From Hallerella sp963660435 (GTDB lineage: Bacteria; Fibrobacterota; Fibrobacteria; Fibrobacterales; Fibrobacteraceae): 64,000 bases of DNA. Below the pieces are notes generated by a model. It was given only the letters and a program-made list of their open reading frames with translations. It ran no database searches and had not been told where the DNA came from. Below, piece by piece: positions 54,244 to 62,871 of the stretch. Where the stretch lies: NCBI GenBank assembly GCA_963660435.1, contig CAVKYI010000001.1, positions 62,001 through 126,000 of the forward strand. The letters are read 5' to 3'. Each line of letters begins with the position of its first letter. Position 1 is the first letter of the stretch. Both the position numbers and the translations under genes were made by a program.

Positions 54244-54726
54244 ATGAAGAAACAAGGTTTTACCCTCATTGAATTGATGGTCGTCGTGGTCATCATCGGC
54301 ATTCTCGCCGCGGTCGCGGTTCCCAAGCTGTTCGGCATGATCGCGAAGTCCAAGGCTTCCGAAGTCGGCCCTGCTGCTGGAGAATACGTGAAACTGCAGG
54401 ATGCGTATGTGTCCGAAAAGGGAGATACGCTTGGCACATGGAGTGGCATTGGTTACAAAATGCAAAATTCCGCTTCATTTGCATACGATTCGGTTTTGAC
54501 AGTGAAAACGCAGTTGAAGGCTGAGAATGCGGATGTTTGGAAAGCGACAAGTAATGTAAAACTGAATGATTGCGCTAGCGGAAAAGTATGGTCCTTGAGC
54601 GCAAAGAGCGCTTCTAAAGACGCTTCAGGCGCAACCGTTGCTTATACCGCGCAAGTTGACGGTCAGGTTGCGGATAATGATTGCAGCATCCTAACACCCC
54701 AGTTCTACAACTTAACAACGAAATAA
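54244..54726 (+). CDS. complete type IV pilin (expressed copy)
   Basis: The 160-residue prepilin has the short leader MKKQG and the type IVa N-terminus FTLIELMVVVVIIGILAAVA with Glu at mature position 5. The helix reaches VGPAAGE and is followed by the variable region from Tyr48 (YVKLQDAYVSEKGD), with two cysteines (LNDC near 98 and DNDC near 147) for a C-terminal disulfide loop, and ends LTPQFYNLTTK. It forms a surface pilus fibre, likely used for adhesion or twitching. It is the only one of five related sequences with promoter, ribosome-binding site and leader. No pilus assembly genes lie in this window. Confidence 0.92.
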   Translation: MKKQGFTLIELMVVVVIIGILAAVAVPKLFGMIAKSKASEVGPAAGEYVKLQDAYVSEKGDTLGTWSGIGYKMQNSASFAYDSVLTVKTQLKAENADVWKATSNVKLNDCASGKVWSLSAKSASKDASGATVAYTAQVDGQVADNDCSILTPQFYNLTTK

Positions 54727-54755
54727 TTGAACCGACAATGCTCTTTTCATAAAAC

Positions 54756-54794
54756 AAAAAAAGAGACCTTCCCTTTAAGAAAGGTCTCTTTTTG
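54756..54794. terminator. bidirectional terminator between pilin gene and cassette 4
   Basis: AAAAAGAGACCTT and AAGGTCTCTTTTT form the stem around CCCTTTAAGA. The arms match the terminator of the cassette 2/3 pair. Confidence 0.78.
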
Positions 54795-54807
54795 ATTGAA
54801 TTATCGC

Positions 54808-55182
54808 TTACTTGATTGATTTGAAATTTGGAGTCAGCACTTCACATTCTCCATCAGTATCCGAAGCAAGATCCGGAGTGTAAGTAACTTCACCCGCCGC
54901 AGAACCAGCTGCAACCTTCATCGTCCAATGGAAGGTTGAACCATCTCCGTCACAGCTATTCAGTTTTGCTTTGTTTGCCGCTTTCCATCCGATAAATCCT
55001 GTCTCATCAGCTGTTTTATTAGCTGCGCCAGTTTCTTCCGAGTACTTGAAATTAGTTGATTCTGATGAGCCATTTCCGGATTTTGCTTTAGTTTCGTTTC
55101 CAGGACCAGAATAACCAATTTCAAACCAGTTGCCAAGTAGATTTCCTTTTTCTGCAATGTAGGCGTTCTGCAGTTTCACGTA
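54808..55182 (-). pseudogene. silent pilin cassette 4 (minus strand)
   Basis: The shared block is at 55168-55182. The cassette reads YVKLQNAYIAEKGNLLGNW to LTPNFKSIK, 124 codons without stops, with cysteines in LNSC and GEC. It lies 36 bases after the stop of the Fic gene on the same strand and may be transcribed with it. A TTG at 55206 could start a headless product, but there is no leader peptide or hydrophobic helix. Confidence 0.82.
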
Positions 55183-55218
55183 AAAAGTCGCAATTTCCCG
55201 TCGCAAGGCTTGTCAGGT

Positions 55219-56703
55219 TCAATCCTTGTGTTCCCCGATGATTTTTTCCATCGCGGAAATTTCCGCGTCGCTTAACTCGCTGAAAAAGTCTCTACGGCGT
55301 GCGGGGAGGCTTCCTCCGTTTTGCATGACAAAAAGAATAAACTGGTTCGCTTTTTTTTCGGGCATATCGACGACGGTTCGCATTTCCTCCCGAATCTTGT
55401 CGTAGTTCTGGAGATAGGTAAGCTCGGCTTTCCATTCCGTGTGTATTGTTTCCGATACGATTTTTTGAAATTCTTCGACAATCGGCGTCAAATCCATAAA
55501 ACGGTAGAAATCTGAGGAGTCGTTTCTTACCGAAACTTCTCCGTCATTGCAGATTGAATAATCCAACAATGGCATAATTCGTTTTGAAAAGGTTTCGAGC
55601 ATCCTGTCGTAGATTTCAGGTTTTTTCAGCAGGATTGCCGACACGGGAAAGATGATCTTTTGCGGGGTGAAGTTCTTGCTGGCAAGCATATGGTGCAACA
55701 GGTAACGGTGCGTTCTGCCGTTGCCGTCATCGAAAGGGTGCAAGAATACAAAGGAGAAGGCGATTATTGCGGAAGCGATCACCGGTTCGCAATCCGCTCT
55801 TTTCAAAAGCCTGGCGGTGTCCAGATATGCCTGCATCAGATTGTCGAGGTCTTCTGGTTTTGGGGCTATATAGTGGATGCGTTCTTCCATAGGGGATAAG
55901 GTCTCCCCGACATAAACCTGATCCTCTCGCCAGTCCTTTTGCCTGTATCTTTCTTCAACGATTGCATTTTGGATTTCGCAAAGGCCGTCTTTTGAAAGAC
56001 AGTCTTTTTCGGCTTCCTGGAGCAGAAGAATAAAATTCTCCGTTCTTTTTTGGGAAGGCGTTTCGCGTTCAATGGCGAAAGACGACCTGGTTTCCTTGAT
56101 GTAGAGAAACTGGACCGCTCGATATAGCAGTTCGGCAGAAAATCCGGAAAGCAAGGCGTCCGAGTCTTTCTTTAATTTGTATGCACTGTTTTCGAGAATC
56201 GGCTTTGTGATGCGGACCATCGGGCAAAAAAGCGAATTGCCCGGCAGGTTGTTTATAATGCGTTGCCTTTTCGCTCGGCAGGAATCCTTGTCGTTTAAAG
56301 AGAACTGTTTGCCTGGGTCTTGCAGTTCTACGAAAGGTCCCGAATGGACATCATCCAAGGGAAGCTTTTTCCCTGTTAAAAATTCATAGAGAAACCAAAT
56401 GCGGCGGCAATAACTTCCGGTGGGCTTTGTCTTGACTTCTTTCAGGAATTCATGGGTATTCACTTTTAAAAAAAACGCCTTGAGAATCTCGAGATTGATT
56501 CCCTCGTAACGGATGGCGAAGTTTAGATTGGCTTGCCAGGTATCTTTTATCGGATGTCGCCAGCTGGGAAAATTCTTTTCCGTATAGATGCCGTTTTCTT
56601 TTTCCGTCTGGATTGAAGTCTTTACCAGGAAACTGCGAACCAACGGCGGGAGTACATCCAACTTGAAGTTTTCAATTAAAAAAGAATATCCGATGGCTGC
56701 CAT
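55219..56703 (-). CDS. Fic-domain protein (predicted AMPylase)
   Basis: ATG 56703 is chosen because AAGGAA is 8 bases before it; TTG 56709 adds two residues. The 494-residue protein has the Fic motif HPFDDGNGRTHR near 322-333 with the catalytic His. An upstream ETRSSFAIERE segment near 207 resembles the inhibitory helix (S-x-x-x-E) of class II Fic proteins. Fic enzymes move AMP or other phosphate-containing groups onto target Thr, Ser or Tyr hydroxyls. About 170 bases of AT-rich DNA separate it from batE. It closes the accessory island. Confidence 0.88.
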   Translation of the reverse strand: MAAIGYSFLIENFKLDVLPPLVRSFLVKTSIQTEKENGIYTEKNFPSWRHPIKDTWQANLNFAIRYEGINLEILKAFFLKVNTHEFLKEVKTKPTGSYCRRIWFLYEFLTGKKLPLDDVHSGPFVELQDPGKQFSLNDKDSCRAKRQRIINNLPGNSLFCPMVRITKPILENSAYKLKKDSDALLSGFSAELLYRAVQFLYIKETRSSFAIERETPSQKRTENFILLLQEAEKDCLSKDGLCEIQNAIVEERYRQKDWREDQVYVGETLSPMEERIHYIAPKPEDLDNLMQAYLDTARLLKRADCEPVIASAIIAFSFVFLHPFDDGNGRTHRYLLHHMLASKNFTPQKIIFPVSAILLKKPEIYDRMLETFSKRIMPLLDYSICNDGEVSVRNDSSDFYRFMDLTPIVEEFQKIVSETIHTEWKAELTYLQNYDKIREEMRTVVDMPEKKANQFILFVMQNGGSLPARRRDFFSELSDAEISAMEKIIGEHKD

Positions 56704-56879
56704 TTTCAAAATTCCTTATTCTTTTTCAAAAAGATAATATATTTCGCGTGATTTTTCAAAAAATCTTAATAGACGGTTTTGTAAAAAATGGGCGAAAAAC
56801 GACTTTCTTGCAAAATGAGATTTTCCGGGGAACGGCAATTCCTTTCAAATAATGTTTCGGTCTTTTGCAATGCTCGCGT

Positions 56880-57647
56880 TTAAAAATTGTCGAGCCGGAT
56901 GATTCCCAGTTCGCTTGCCTTCGCGAAACCGTTGATCTTTTCCCCGAGGCGGACATGCGCCCAGCCGTCCTTCATGTCGAGAATCTCGACGGAAGTCCCT
57001 TCGGAAAGCATGTTGAGCGTTTGCGCCTTGTCGCTCGGACCGCTGGTGATGTCCGCGCTCCTCGCGATGACGATTCCCACGGAATAAGTCTTTTCGCGGT
57101 AAATCTTGTAGCCGGCGCTGCATGCGAAAATTCCGAGCAGGATGGCGACCGGAATGACGCCGAGCGTAAACGCCGTCTTGGCTTTCGCGTTTCGGAAAAG
57201 GATGCGGAAAACGTTGAGCGCGACGATGAGCCAGACAAGCCCGATGATGACGTAGAGCTGCTCGGTCATCGAAAGAAAATGGTGCGCCCTGAAGAGAAAA
57301 CCGAGAATGGGATTTTCCTCTTCGGCGGATTCCTGCTTGTCCTTTGTCAGGCTCCGCGCAAACTTTAGGTTGTATTGATAGTCTTCGTTTGCGGGGTCTA
57401 GACGGAGAGCCTTCTCGTAGTTCAAGATGGAAAGCCCGAGGCGTCCTTCGCGAAAGTAGGCGTTTCCCAGGTTGTAAAACAGGTCGCCGTTCCGGAATCC
57501 GTTATCGACGCAGTTCTGCCAGGCTTCCGCCGCCGACGTAAAGTCTCCGGCCTTGTAGGAGGCTGCACCGGTGTAGAGCGTCTTGCAGTTTTCGTTTGCA
57601 AAGAGGGACAGGCTGAGCGCCAGAAGTAAAAACAGGGTCTTTTTCAT
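56880..57647 (-). CDS. batE: BatE-like TPR and SH3-domain protein
   Basis: Start ATG 57647 (MKKTLFLLLALSLSLFANENC) overlaps the batD stop by 4 bases. The 255-residue protein has a signal peptide, about three TPR repeats (LYTGAASYKAGDFTSAAEAW, NLGNAYFREGRLGLSILNYEKAL), two membrane helices near 145 and 175, and a C-terminal SH3-like domain (GPSDKAQTLNMLSEGTSVEIL). This is the BatE layout of Bacteroides aerotolerance operons. The exact role is unclear; the group is linked to stress tolerance in the envelope. Confidence 0.82.
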   Translation of the reverse strand: MKKTLFLLLALSLSLFANENCKTLYTGAASYKAGDFTSAAEAWQNCVDNGFRNGDLFYNLGNAYFREGRLGLSILNYEKALRLDPANEDYQYNLKFARSLTKDKQESAEEENPILGFLFRAHHFLSMTEQLYVIIGLVWLIVALNVFRILFRNAKAKTAFTLGVIPVAILLGIFACSAGYKIYREKTYSVGIVIARSADITSGPSDKAQTLNMLSEGTSVEILDMKDGWAHVRLGEKINGFAKASELGIIRLDNF

Positions 57648-59521
57648 TTGTGAGCCTCTAGGCTTTCGCAAAGTTTTTCGAATTTCTTGAAGGCGTCGCC
57701 GAGTTCCGCCGCCGAGCTTTCGGCTGGTGCGAATCTCGCGTAGGCGCATTCCTCGAGCCACTTGAAGATTTTTTCCTGGGATTCTCCGCTTATTCCGAGA
57801 CTTTCCAGGTTCTCCTTTTGGCGCTCGCGCGTCATGCCGCGAAATTCCCGGTTGGAAATGTCCGACAGGTAGTCGATGAGACCGTTTTCGAGAGCGGCGT
57901 AGAATCCCTTGGTGTCGCTTTTCTCTAGAGCCTGCCTGGCCCGGGCCGTGTTCTTCTTCAGGTTCTTCCGGGCCTTTGCCTTGCGAACGAGAGCCGCGTC
58001 GCTCGAATGCCTGCGGTGGGCGCGGACGAAGAACGTGAAAATCGCGTATAGGATGACCGGGAGCGCGAGGAAAAACCAGAAGGGGAGTGTCGCGTAGAAT
58101 GGAGGCCTTTCCTTGGAAACGGAATCTATCTTGTGGATGTAGCGGATGTCCTGTCCGAGATTCTCGATTTCCTCTTTCGCCTGTGGCGCATAGGACGGAG
58201 CGCTTGGCGAAAATTGGGACGTGGCCGCGGCGTCGCCTTTTTCGACCTTGATTTTCCAGGGGCCGAGCGTCTTGCTTTCGTATTTTTTCCGTGTGGGGTT
58301 GAACCAGGAATAGGTGATTTCCGGGATGTCGAATTCGCCCTTTTTCTTCGGGTAGAGGAAAATGCGGATGTTCTTTGTCGTGACGACCTTTCCGTTGCTG
58401 ACTTTTTTCTGGATGCTGTTTTCGGGTGGAACGGTCCTGAAGTCCGAAAATTCGGGCAATACGGGATCGGTGACGGTTCCCGGCTTGCCGTCTCCGGAAA
58501 TCTGGATGGAAAGCGTGAGCGCGTCGCCGAGGGCGAGCGAATCCTTGTCGAATGCCGCGTCAAAGGAATAGTTCCCGACCATTCCCGAAAAATCCTTGGG
58601 CTTTCCGTGGGCGGGGAGGGGGAGGACGTTGATTTTCACGGGAGCGGTTTTCGCTTCGGCTTCTTCGGGCTCCTGCTGCACGGAAGAGAAGCTCATGGAA
58701 AATCCGCCATTGTTCGTCTTTTTTTCGACGACTTTCGGCTTTCCGACCTTTGTGTAGGTGAATTTAAACGGCGGAATGGAAACCTGCCCGGTCTTTACGG
58801 GCGAAAGCCAGGCGAACTTTGCGCTGCCACGGGCTTCGCGCGGGGCTTCGGGAATCGGGGAAAGCTTCAGGTCCGATAGGTCCGCCCGGTGCGCGATGAA
58901 ATCGTTTCCGAGGTCCATGCTGGTCGCGACGAGATTCCCCTGGAAATGCTCGAACGTGTGGATGGAAAGCGTGACGGCCAGCTGCTCGCCTTCATAGACT
59001 GTCCGCTTGTTCGGCGTGAGCGAAACGGAGACTGCCGCTTCGTCGTAGGATTTTTTCACTTCGATACTATTCAGGTGAAAAATGTCGTATTCCCTTTCCC
59101 CGATTTTCCAGGAGAGGATTCCCGCGGACTTGACGCCCGTCTGCCGCGGTGCGGCAAGAAGGAAGCTGTATCGCTTGCCCGTTCCGCGCCTTCCTATCCG
59201 GACATCCGCCGAGTCGATGCCTTTCAGGACAAAGCCGTTCTGGACGGAGAACTGCGGGATTTCGCGCGGGCCGTATTCTTCGAGCTTTTGGGTATCGACC
59301 GTAAACTGTAGCGTGAACGTTTCCCCGGCATCGACGGAATTCCTGTCGAGCTGAATATCCCAAGGTCCCTGGGTGACGAGCTGCCCGGCATGCCAGCCCG
59401 AGCCTCCTCCCATCATGGCGGCCATTTGCTGCTGCATCTGTTCCATCATGGAACGCGGATCGAACATCTGCGCAAAAATAGAAATGGCAAAAAGAAGAAC
59501 TGTGAGTAGAAAGCGTTTCAT
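57644..59521 (-). CDS. batD: BatD-like oxygen-tolerance protein
   Basis: Start ATG 59521 (MKRFLLTVLLFAISIFAQ) is preceded by TATCTT 9 bases upstream, a leaderless layout. The 625-residue protein matches BatD (PF13584): signal peptide, an unusual Met/Gln-rich stretch (MEQMQQQMAAMMGGG), Ig-like beta domains (IQLDRNSVDAGETFTLQFTV, LTPNKRTVYEGEQLAVTLSI), a membrane helix near 505, and a cytoplasmic tail. BatD works with BatA/BatB proteins, which are not in this window. It starts a two-gene operon with batE and is divergent from the ABC gene. Confidence 0.87.
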   Translation of the reverse strand: MKRFLLTVLLFAISIFAQMFDPRSMMEQMQQQMAAMMGGGSGWHAGQLVTQGPWDIQLDRNSVDAGETFTLQFTVDTQKLEEYGPREIPQFSVQNGFVLKGIDSADVRIGRRGTGKRYSFLLAAPRQTGVKSAGILSWKIGEREYDIFHLNSIEVKKSYDEAAVSVSLTPNKRTVYEGEQLAVTLSIHTFEHFQGNLVATSMDLGNDFIAHRADLSDLKLSPIPEAPREARGSAKFAWLSPVKTGQVSIPPFKFTYTKVGKPKVVEKKTNNGGFSMSFSSVQQEPEEAEAKTAPVKINVLPLPAHGKPKDFSGMVGNYSFDAAFDKDSLALGDALTLSIQISGDGKPGTVTDPVLPEFSDFRTVPPENSIQKKVSNGKVVTTKNIRIFLYPKKKGEFDIPEITYSWFNPTRKKYESKTLGPWKIKVEKGDAAATSQFSPSAPSYAPQAKEEIENLGQDIRYIHKIDSVSKERPPFYATLPFWFFLALPVILYAIFTFFVRAHRRHSSDAALVRKAKARKNLKKNTARARQALEKSDTKGFYAALENGLIDYLSDISNREFRGMTRERQKENLESLGISGESQEKIFKWLEECAYARFAPAESSAAELGDAFKKFEKLCESLEAHK

Positions 59522-59557
59522 AACAGTCAAAAGATACAAAAAAGCTATCTTTGAACC

Positions 59558-60931
59558 ATGACTTATCAATCGCTGGAATCTCTCTTTGACGCTTGCCCAA
59601 AAATCCAGATGCTAGGCCCGGTTGGCAGCGGAAAATCGAAAATTCTCCGGGAGTTTTCCGAAAGGCATCCCAAGGTGTCGCTTTCTTCGACGGAAATCCA
59701 GCGGCGAATCCAGCGCGCGCTTGCCCCCTTTTGGCAGCAGCGCTTTATCAGCCTCCGCGATGACGACGCGCCGCGTGTCCGCGACCTGCTCTTGAAACCG
59801 AAGTTTTTCCTGAATTCCGCGCATTACGTGGAAGACGATCCGTTTCCTCCGACAAGTCCCGACAAGCTCGAAGAGGCGCTTTCCATGGCGAACCTTCCCG
59901 ATACGGTCCTGAAGGTGAAGCTGCTGAGCCTTTCGAACGGCGAACTCCGAAGGATTCTCCTCGCGAGGCAGTGGATGGAGTCCCCTGATTATATTCTGTT
60001 TGACGATCCGTTCGGCGGTCTCGATCCGGAATTTCGGACGCATCTTGCGAAGGCTATCCTGAAAATGGCGGAGACTTCGGTCAAGATGGCGATAAGTTTG
60101 CAGCGCAAGGAGGAACTTCTCCCCGGAATTCCCGCCTTTGTGTATGAAAACGGCGAATTTCGCGCCTTCGAGGGTGAACTTCCCGAAAAAATTTCGGAAA
60201 CGGCGGAAAAAAAGCGGGAAATCAAGTCATATGTCATTGAAAACCTGAGGACGCCGGACTCTGTCGGGGAAACCCTCTTCGACCTGGAACATGTACATGT
60301 ACGCTACGGTTCCGCGATGATTATCGACGATTTGACCTGGCAGGTGAAAAAGGGCGAACATTGGGTGGTGATGGGACCGAACGGAGCCGGCAAGAGTACG
60401 CTGCTCGCGCTGCTTTCGGCGGACCATCCGCAGATGTATTCCAATGACATTACCTTGTTCGGAAAGAAGCCCGGAGCGGGCCTCGACATCTGGGAACACA
60501 AGGCGAAAATCGGATTCTTTTCCCCGGAACTCGCGACGCAGTACCGCGAAAAGCTGAACATTTCGGAAGTCCTCTGCACGGGATTCACGACGGGTCTAGG
60601 ACTTTTTACCCCGCCTTCCTGGGAAGAAAGGGCGAAGGCGAAAAGCTGGCTGCAGGAACTCGGATTTTCGGACACGGAGCGGCCTTTCGATACGCTTTCC
60701 GCGACGGAACGCCGGCTGGTCCTGATTGCCCGCGCTGCGATTCGCCCGCCAAAGGCGCTGATTCTCGACGAGCCGACGCAGGGAATGGACGCAGGGTTCC
60801 GGGAACGCCTCTTCGACCTTCTGGAATTTCTGTCGAGCGCGACGACGATTATTCTCGTGACGCACTATGACGCGGAATGGCCGAAGTGCATGACGAACGT
60901 GCTGAGAATGCCGAAGTTTTCGCTGTCGTAA
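59558..60931 (+). CDS. double ABC ATPase (ModF/PhrA-like)
   Basis: The 457-residue soluble protein has two nucleotide-binding domains. The first has Walker A GPVGSGKS near 22, LSNGELRRILLARQW and LFDDPFGGLDPE. The second has Walker A GPNGAGKSTL near 274, SATERRLVLIARAA and LILDEPTQGMDA. Signature motifs deviate from LSGGQ (LSNGE, LSATE). ModF-like proteins lack a permease partner and are of unclear function. A TATCTT box ends 6 bases before the ATG, and a matching box serves the divergent batD. Confidence 0.86.
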   Translation: MTYQSLESLFDACPKIQMLGPVGSGKSKILREFSERHPKVSLSSTEIQRRIQRALAPFWQQRFISLRDDDAPRVRDLLLKPKFFLNSAHYVEDDPFPPTSPDKLEEALSMANLPDTVLKVKLLSLSNGELRRILLARQWMESPDYILFDDPFGGLDPEFRTHLAKAILKMAETSVKMAISLQRKEELLPGIPAFVYENGEFRAFEGELPEKISETAEKKREIKSYVIENLRTPDSVGETLFDLEHVHVRYGSAMIIDDLTWQVKKGEHWVVMGPNGAGKSTLLALLSADHPQMYSNDITLFGKKPGAGLDIWEHKAKIGFFSPELATQYREKLNISEVLCTGFTTGLGLFTPPSWEERAKAKSWLQELGFSDTERPFDTLSATERRLVLIARAAIRPPKALILDEPTQGMDAGFRERLFDLLEFLSSATTIILVTHYDAEWPKCMTNVLRMPKFSLS

Positions 60932-60935
60932 AGCG

Positions 60936-61307
60936 TTACAGGATTTTGGTCGCCAGGTTCCCCGCATAGACGGCGAGGATTCCGAGAAAAACGCTCAGGG
61001 CCGCGTAGAGGGCGAACGTGAGGACGTTTCCCGCCTTGAAGAGCTGGAGGATTTCGTTCGCAAAGGTGGAAAACGTGGTGAAGCCGCCGCAGAATCCGAC
61101 GGTGAGAAAGAGGCGGACGTTTGGGCTTAATCCGTGTTCGGAAAGTCCGTAGAAAAGCCCGATGAGAAAGCAGCCCGCGATGTTTACGGCGAACGTTCCG
61201 AAGGGGAATGCGCCGGAAAGATGCGCCCCGACAAGCCTTGTCGAAAGAAAGCGGCAGACGCCGCCGAGAAAGCTGCCGAAGCCGACTAGAAGAATTGACT
61301 GAATCAT
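60936..61307 (-). CDS. crcB: CrcB fluoride channel
   Basis: The 123-residue, four-helix protein has the Fluc/CrcB marks GFGSFLGGVCRFLSTRL, PFGTFAVNIAGCFLIGLFYG and GFCGGFTTFSTFANE. Dimers export fluoride. It is convergent with the ABC gene (4 bases apart). No fluoride riboswitch motif was noticed in the short upstream gap. Confidence 0.95.
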   Translation of the reverse strand: MIQSILLVGFGSFLGGVCRFLSTRLVGAHLSGAFPFGTFAVNIAGCFLIGLFYGLSEHGLSPNVRLFLTVGFCGGFTTFSTFANEILQLFKAGNVLTFALYAALSVFLGILAVYAGNLATKIL

Positions 61308-61397
61308 GTTTCAAATCTAAAAATGTTCGTCTTTTTTCCAAAAAACGCCTTCAAAAATTTTTTTGTATTTTTGGAGCTCCAAAACAAAGGATTTTCC

Positions 61398-62519
61398 GTG
61401 ATTACCGAAGAACAGATTCTCAAGGCGTTGTCCGTTGTCGTGGACCCGGATCTCAAGAAGAATATCGTCGAGCTGGGATTCGTGAAGAACATTCGGATTT
61501 CAAAAGAGGGGGATGTCGAACTCGACCTTGTTCTGACGACTCCAGCGTGCCCGATTCGCGATCGTTTCAAGACCCGGTGCGAACAGATTCTCCGGGAATG
61601 CGGAGCGCGTTCGGCAAATGTCGTTCTCAAGGCGAACGGCCACGTAGTTAGCGGAACGCAGGCAAAGGCGAGCGACAACGAACTCTTGAAAGGCGTCAAG
61701 CGCATTGTAGGCGTGGCGAGCGGAAAGGGCGGCGTCGGAAAATCGACGGTGACGGCAAATCTCGCGATGGCATTGAGCCTTGCCGGGGCGAAGGTCGGCG
61801 TTCTCGATGCGGATATTTACGGTCCTTCGATGAACATCATGTTTGGCGTGGATGCCGCACCCGAGGTCTTCGAAGACAGGACGATTGCGCCGGTCGAGGT
61901 CAAGGGCGGCATCTCGCTGATTTCGATGGCGATGTTCGCGGAATCGGACAAGGCGACGATTTGGCGCGGTCCGATGGCAAGCCAGATGATCCAGAACTTT
62001 GTGCACCGTGTTCGCTGGGGCGAACTGGACTACCTGCTGATAGACTTTCCTCCCGGAACGGGCGATATCCAGCTGACGCTTACGCAACAATGTCCGCTTT
62101 CTTGCGCACTTGTCGTGACTACGCCGCAGGAAGTCGCGCTCGCGGACTGCCGCAAGGGACTCGCCATGTTCGACAGCGTGGGTGTGCCGACTGTGGGAAT
62201 CGTCGAAAACATGAGTTACTTTGTCTGTGACGGTTGCGGAAAGCATCACGAAATTTTCCGTTCCGGCGGAGGCGAACGCATCTCGAAGGCTCTTGGCGTT
62301 CCCTTGCTCGGAAAGGTTCCCCTGGAACCCGCCGTCGCCGATTGCGGGGACCTGGGCACTCCCGCGGTCTTGCGCTATCCGAACAGCGAAAGTGGCAAGG
62401 CCTTTGTCGCTATCGCCGAAAAGACGATCCAGGCGATAGCCCAGATGGAGCATTCGTCAAAAAATGTCTTGCACAATTTCCGATACCGTTTTGAAGAACT
62501 TCCCGTGGAGGCGAAATGA
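61398..62519 (+). CDS. apbC: Mrp/ApbC-family iron-sulfur cluster carrier ATPase
   Basis: The GTG at 61398 has AAAGG 7 bases upstream and starts at the conserved ITEEQILKALSVV; the longer frame adds unconserved residues. The 373-residue protein has an N-terminal MIP18-like domain with TTPACPIRD, Walker A GKGGVGKSTV near 108, DADIYGPSM and DFPPGTGDIQLTL. The CxxC motif (YFVCDGCGKHH) near 274 binds the transferred cluster. It assembles or carries Fe-S clusters. The stop overlaps a DUF971 gene start by 4 bases. Confidence 0.93.
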   Translation: MITEEQILKALSVVVDPDLKKNIVELGFVKNIRISKEGDVELDLVLTTPACPIRDRFKTRCEQILRECGARSANVVLKANGHVVSGTQAKASDNELLKGVKRIVGVASGKGGVGKSTVTANLAMALSLAGAKVGVLDADIYGPSMNIMFGVDAAPEVFEDRTIAPVEVKGGISLISMAMFAESDKATIWRGPMASQMIQNFVHRVRWGELDYLLIDFPPGTGDIQLTLTQQCPLSCALVVTTPQEVALADCRKGLAMFDSVGVPTVGIVENMSYFVCDGCGKHHEIFRSGGGERISKALGVPLLGKVPLEPAVADCGDLGTPAVLRYPNSESGKAFVAIAEKTIQAIAQMEHSSKNVLHNFRYRFEELPVEAK

Positions 62520-62824
62520 TCCAGCCTGTCAAGATTTTCCGTACGCCTGAAAACGAACTGGGCTTTGAGTTTGACGACGGATCCCGAGCGATTTTCCGTT
62601 TGAGGGATTTGCGCCTTGCATGTCCGTGCGCGCTTTGCGTCGATGAGAACTCCGGCGAGCGCCTGCTCGACCCGAAGACCGTTTCCGAGGACATTTCGAT
62701 AGAAAGCATCCAGTCCGTAGGTCGGTATGCGGTCGGAATCCTGTGGAGCGACGGGCACCGGACCGGCATTTATCCTTACAATCTGCTGAAACGCTTGGCG
62801 AAGGATTTGACGAAAGAGGCTTAA
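62516..62824 (+). CDS. DUF971 protein
   Basis: This 102-residue protein matches DUF971, related to the N-terminal domain of gamma-butyrobetaine hydroxylase (LACPCALCVDENSGERLL and VGRYAVGILWSDGHRTGIY). DUF971 genes are typically next to Mrp/ApbC genes, as here with an ATGA overlap, which supports a role in Fe-S cluster handling. The conserved cysteines (CPCALC) fit metal binding. Confidence 0.85.
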   Translation: MIQPVKIFRTPENELGFEFDDGSRAIFRLRDLRLACPCALCVDENSGERLLDPKTVSEDISIESIQSVGRYAVGILWSDGHRTGIYPYNLLKRLAKDLTKEA

Positions 62825-62871
62825 AAAGCCATATTTAAAACGGAAAATTTTTTGGCGTGGGTCTATCCTAT

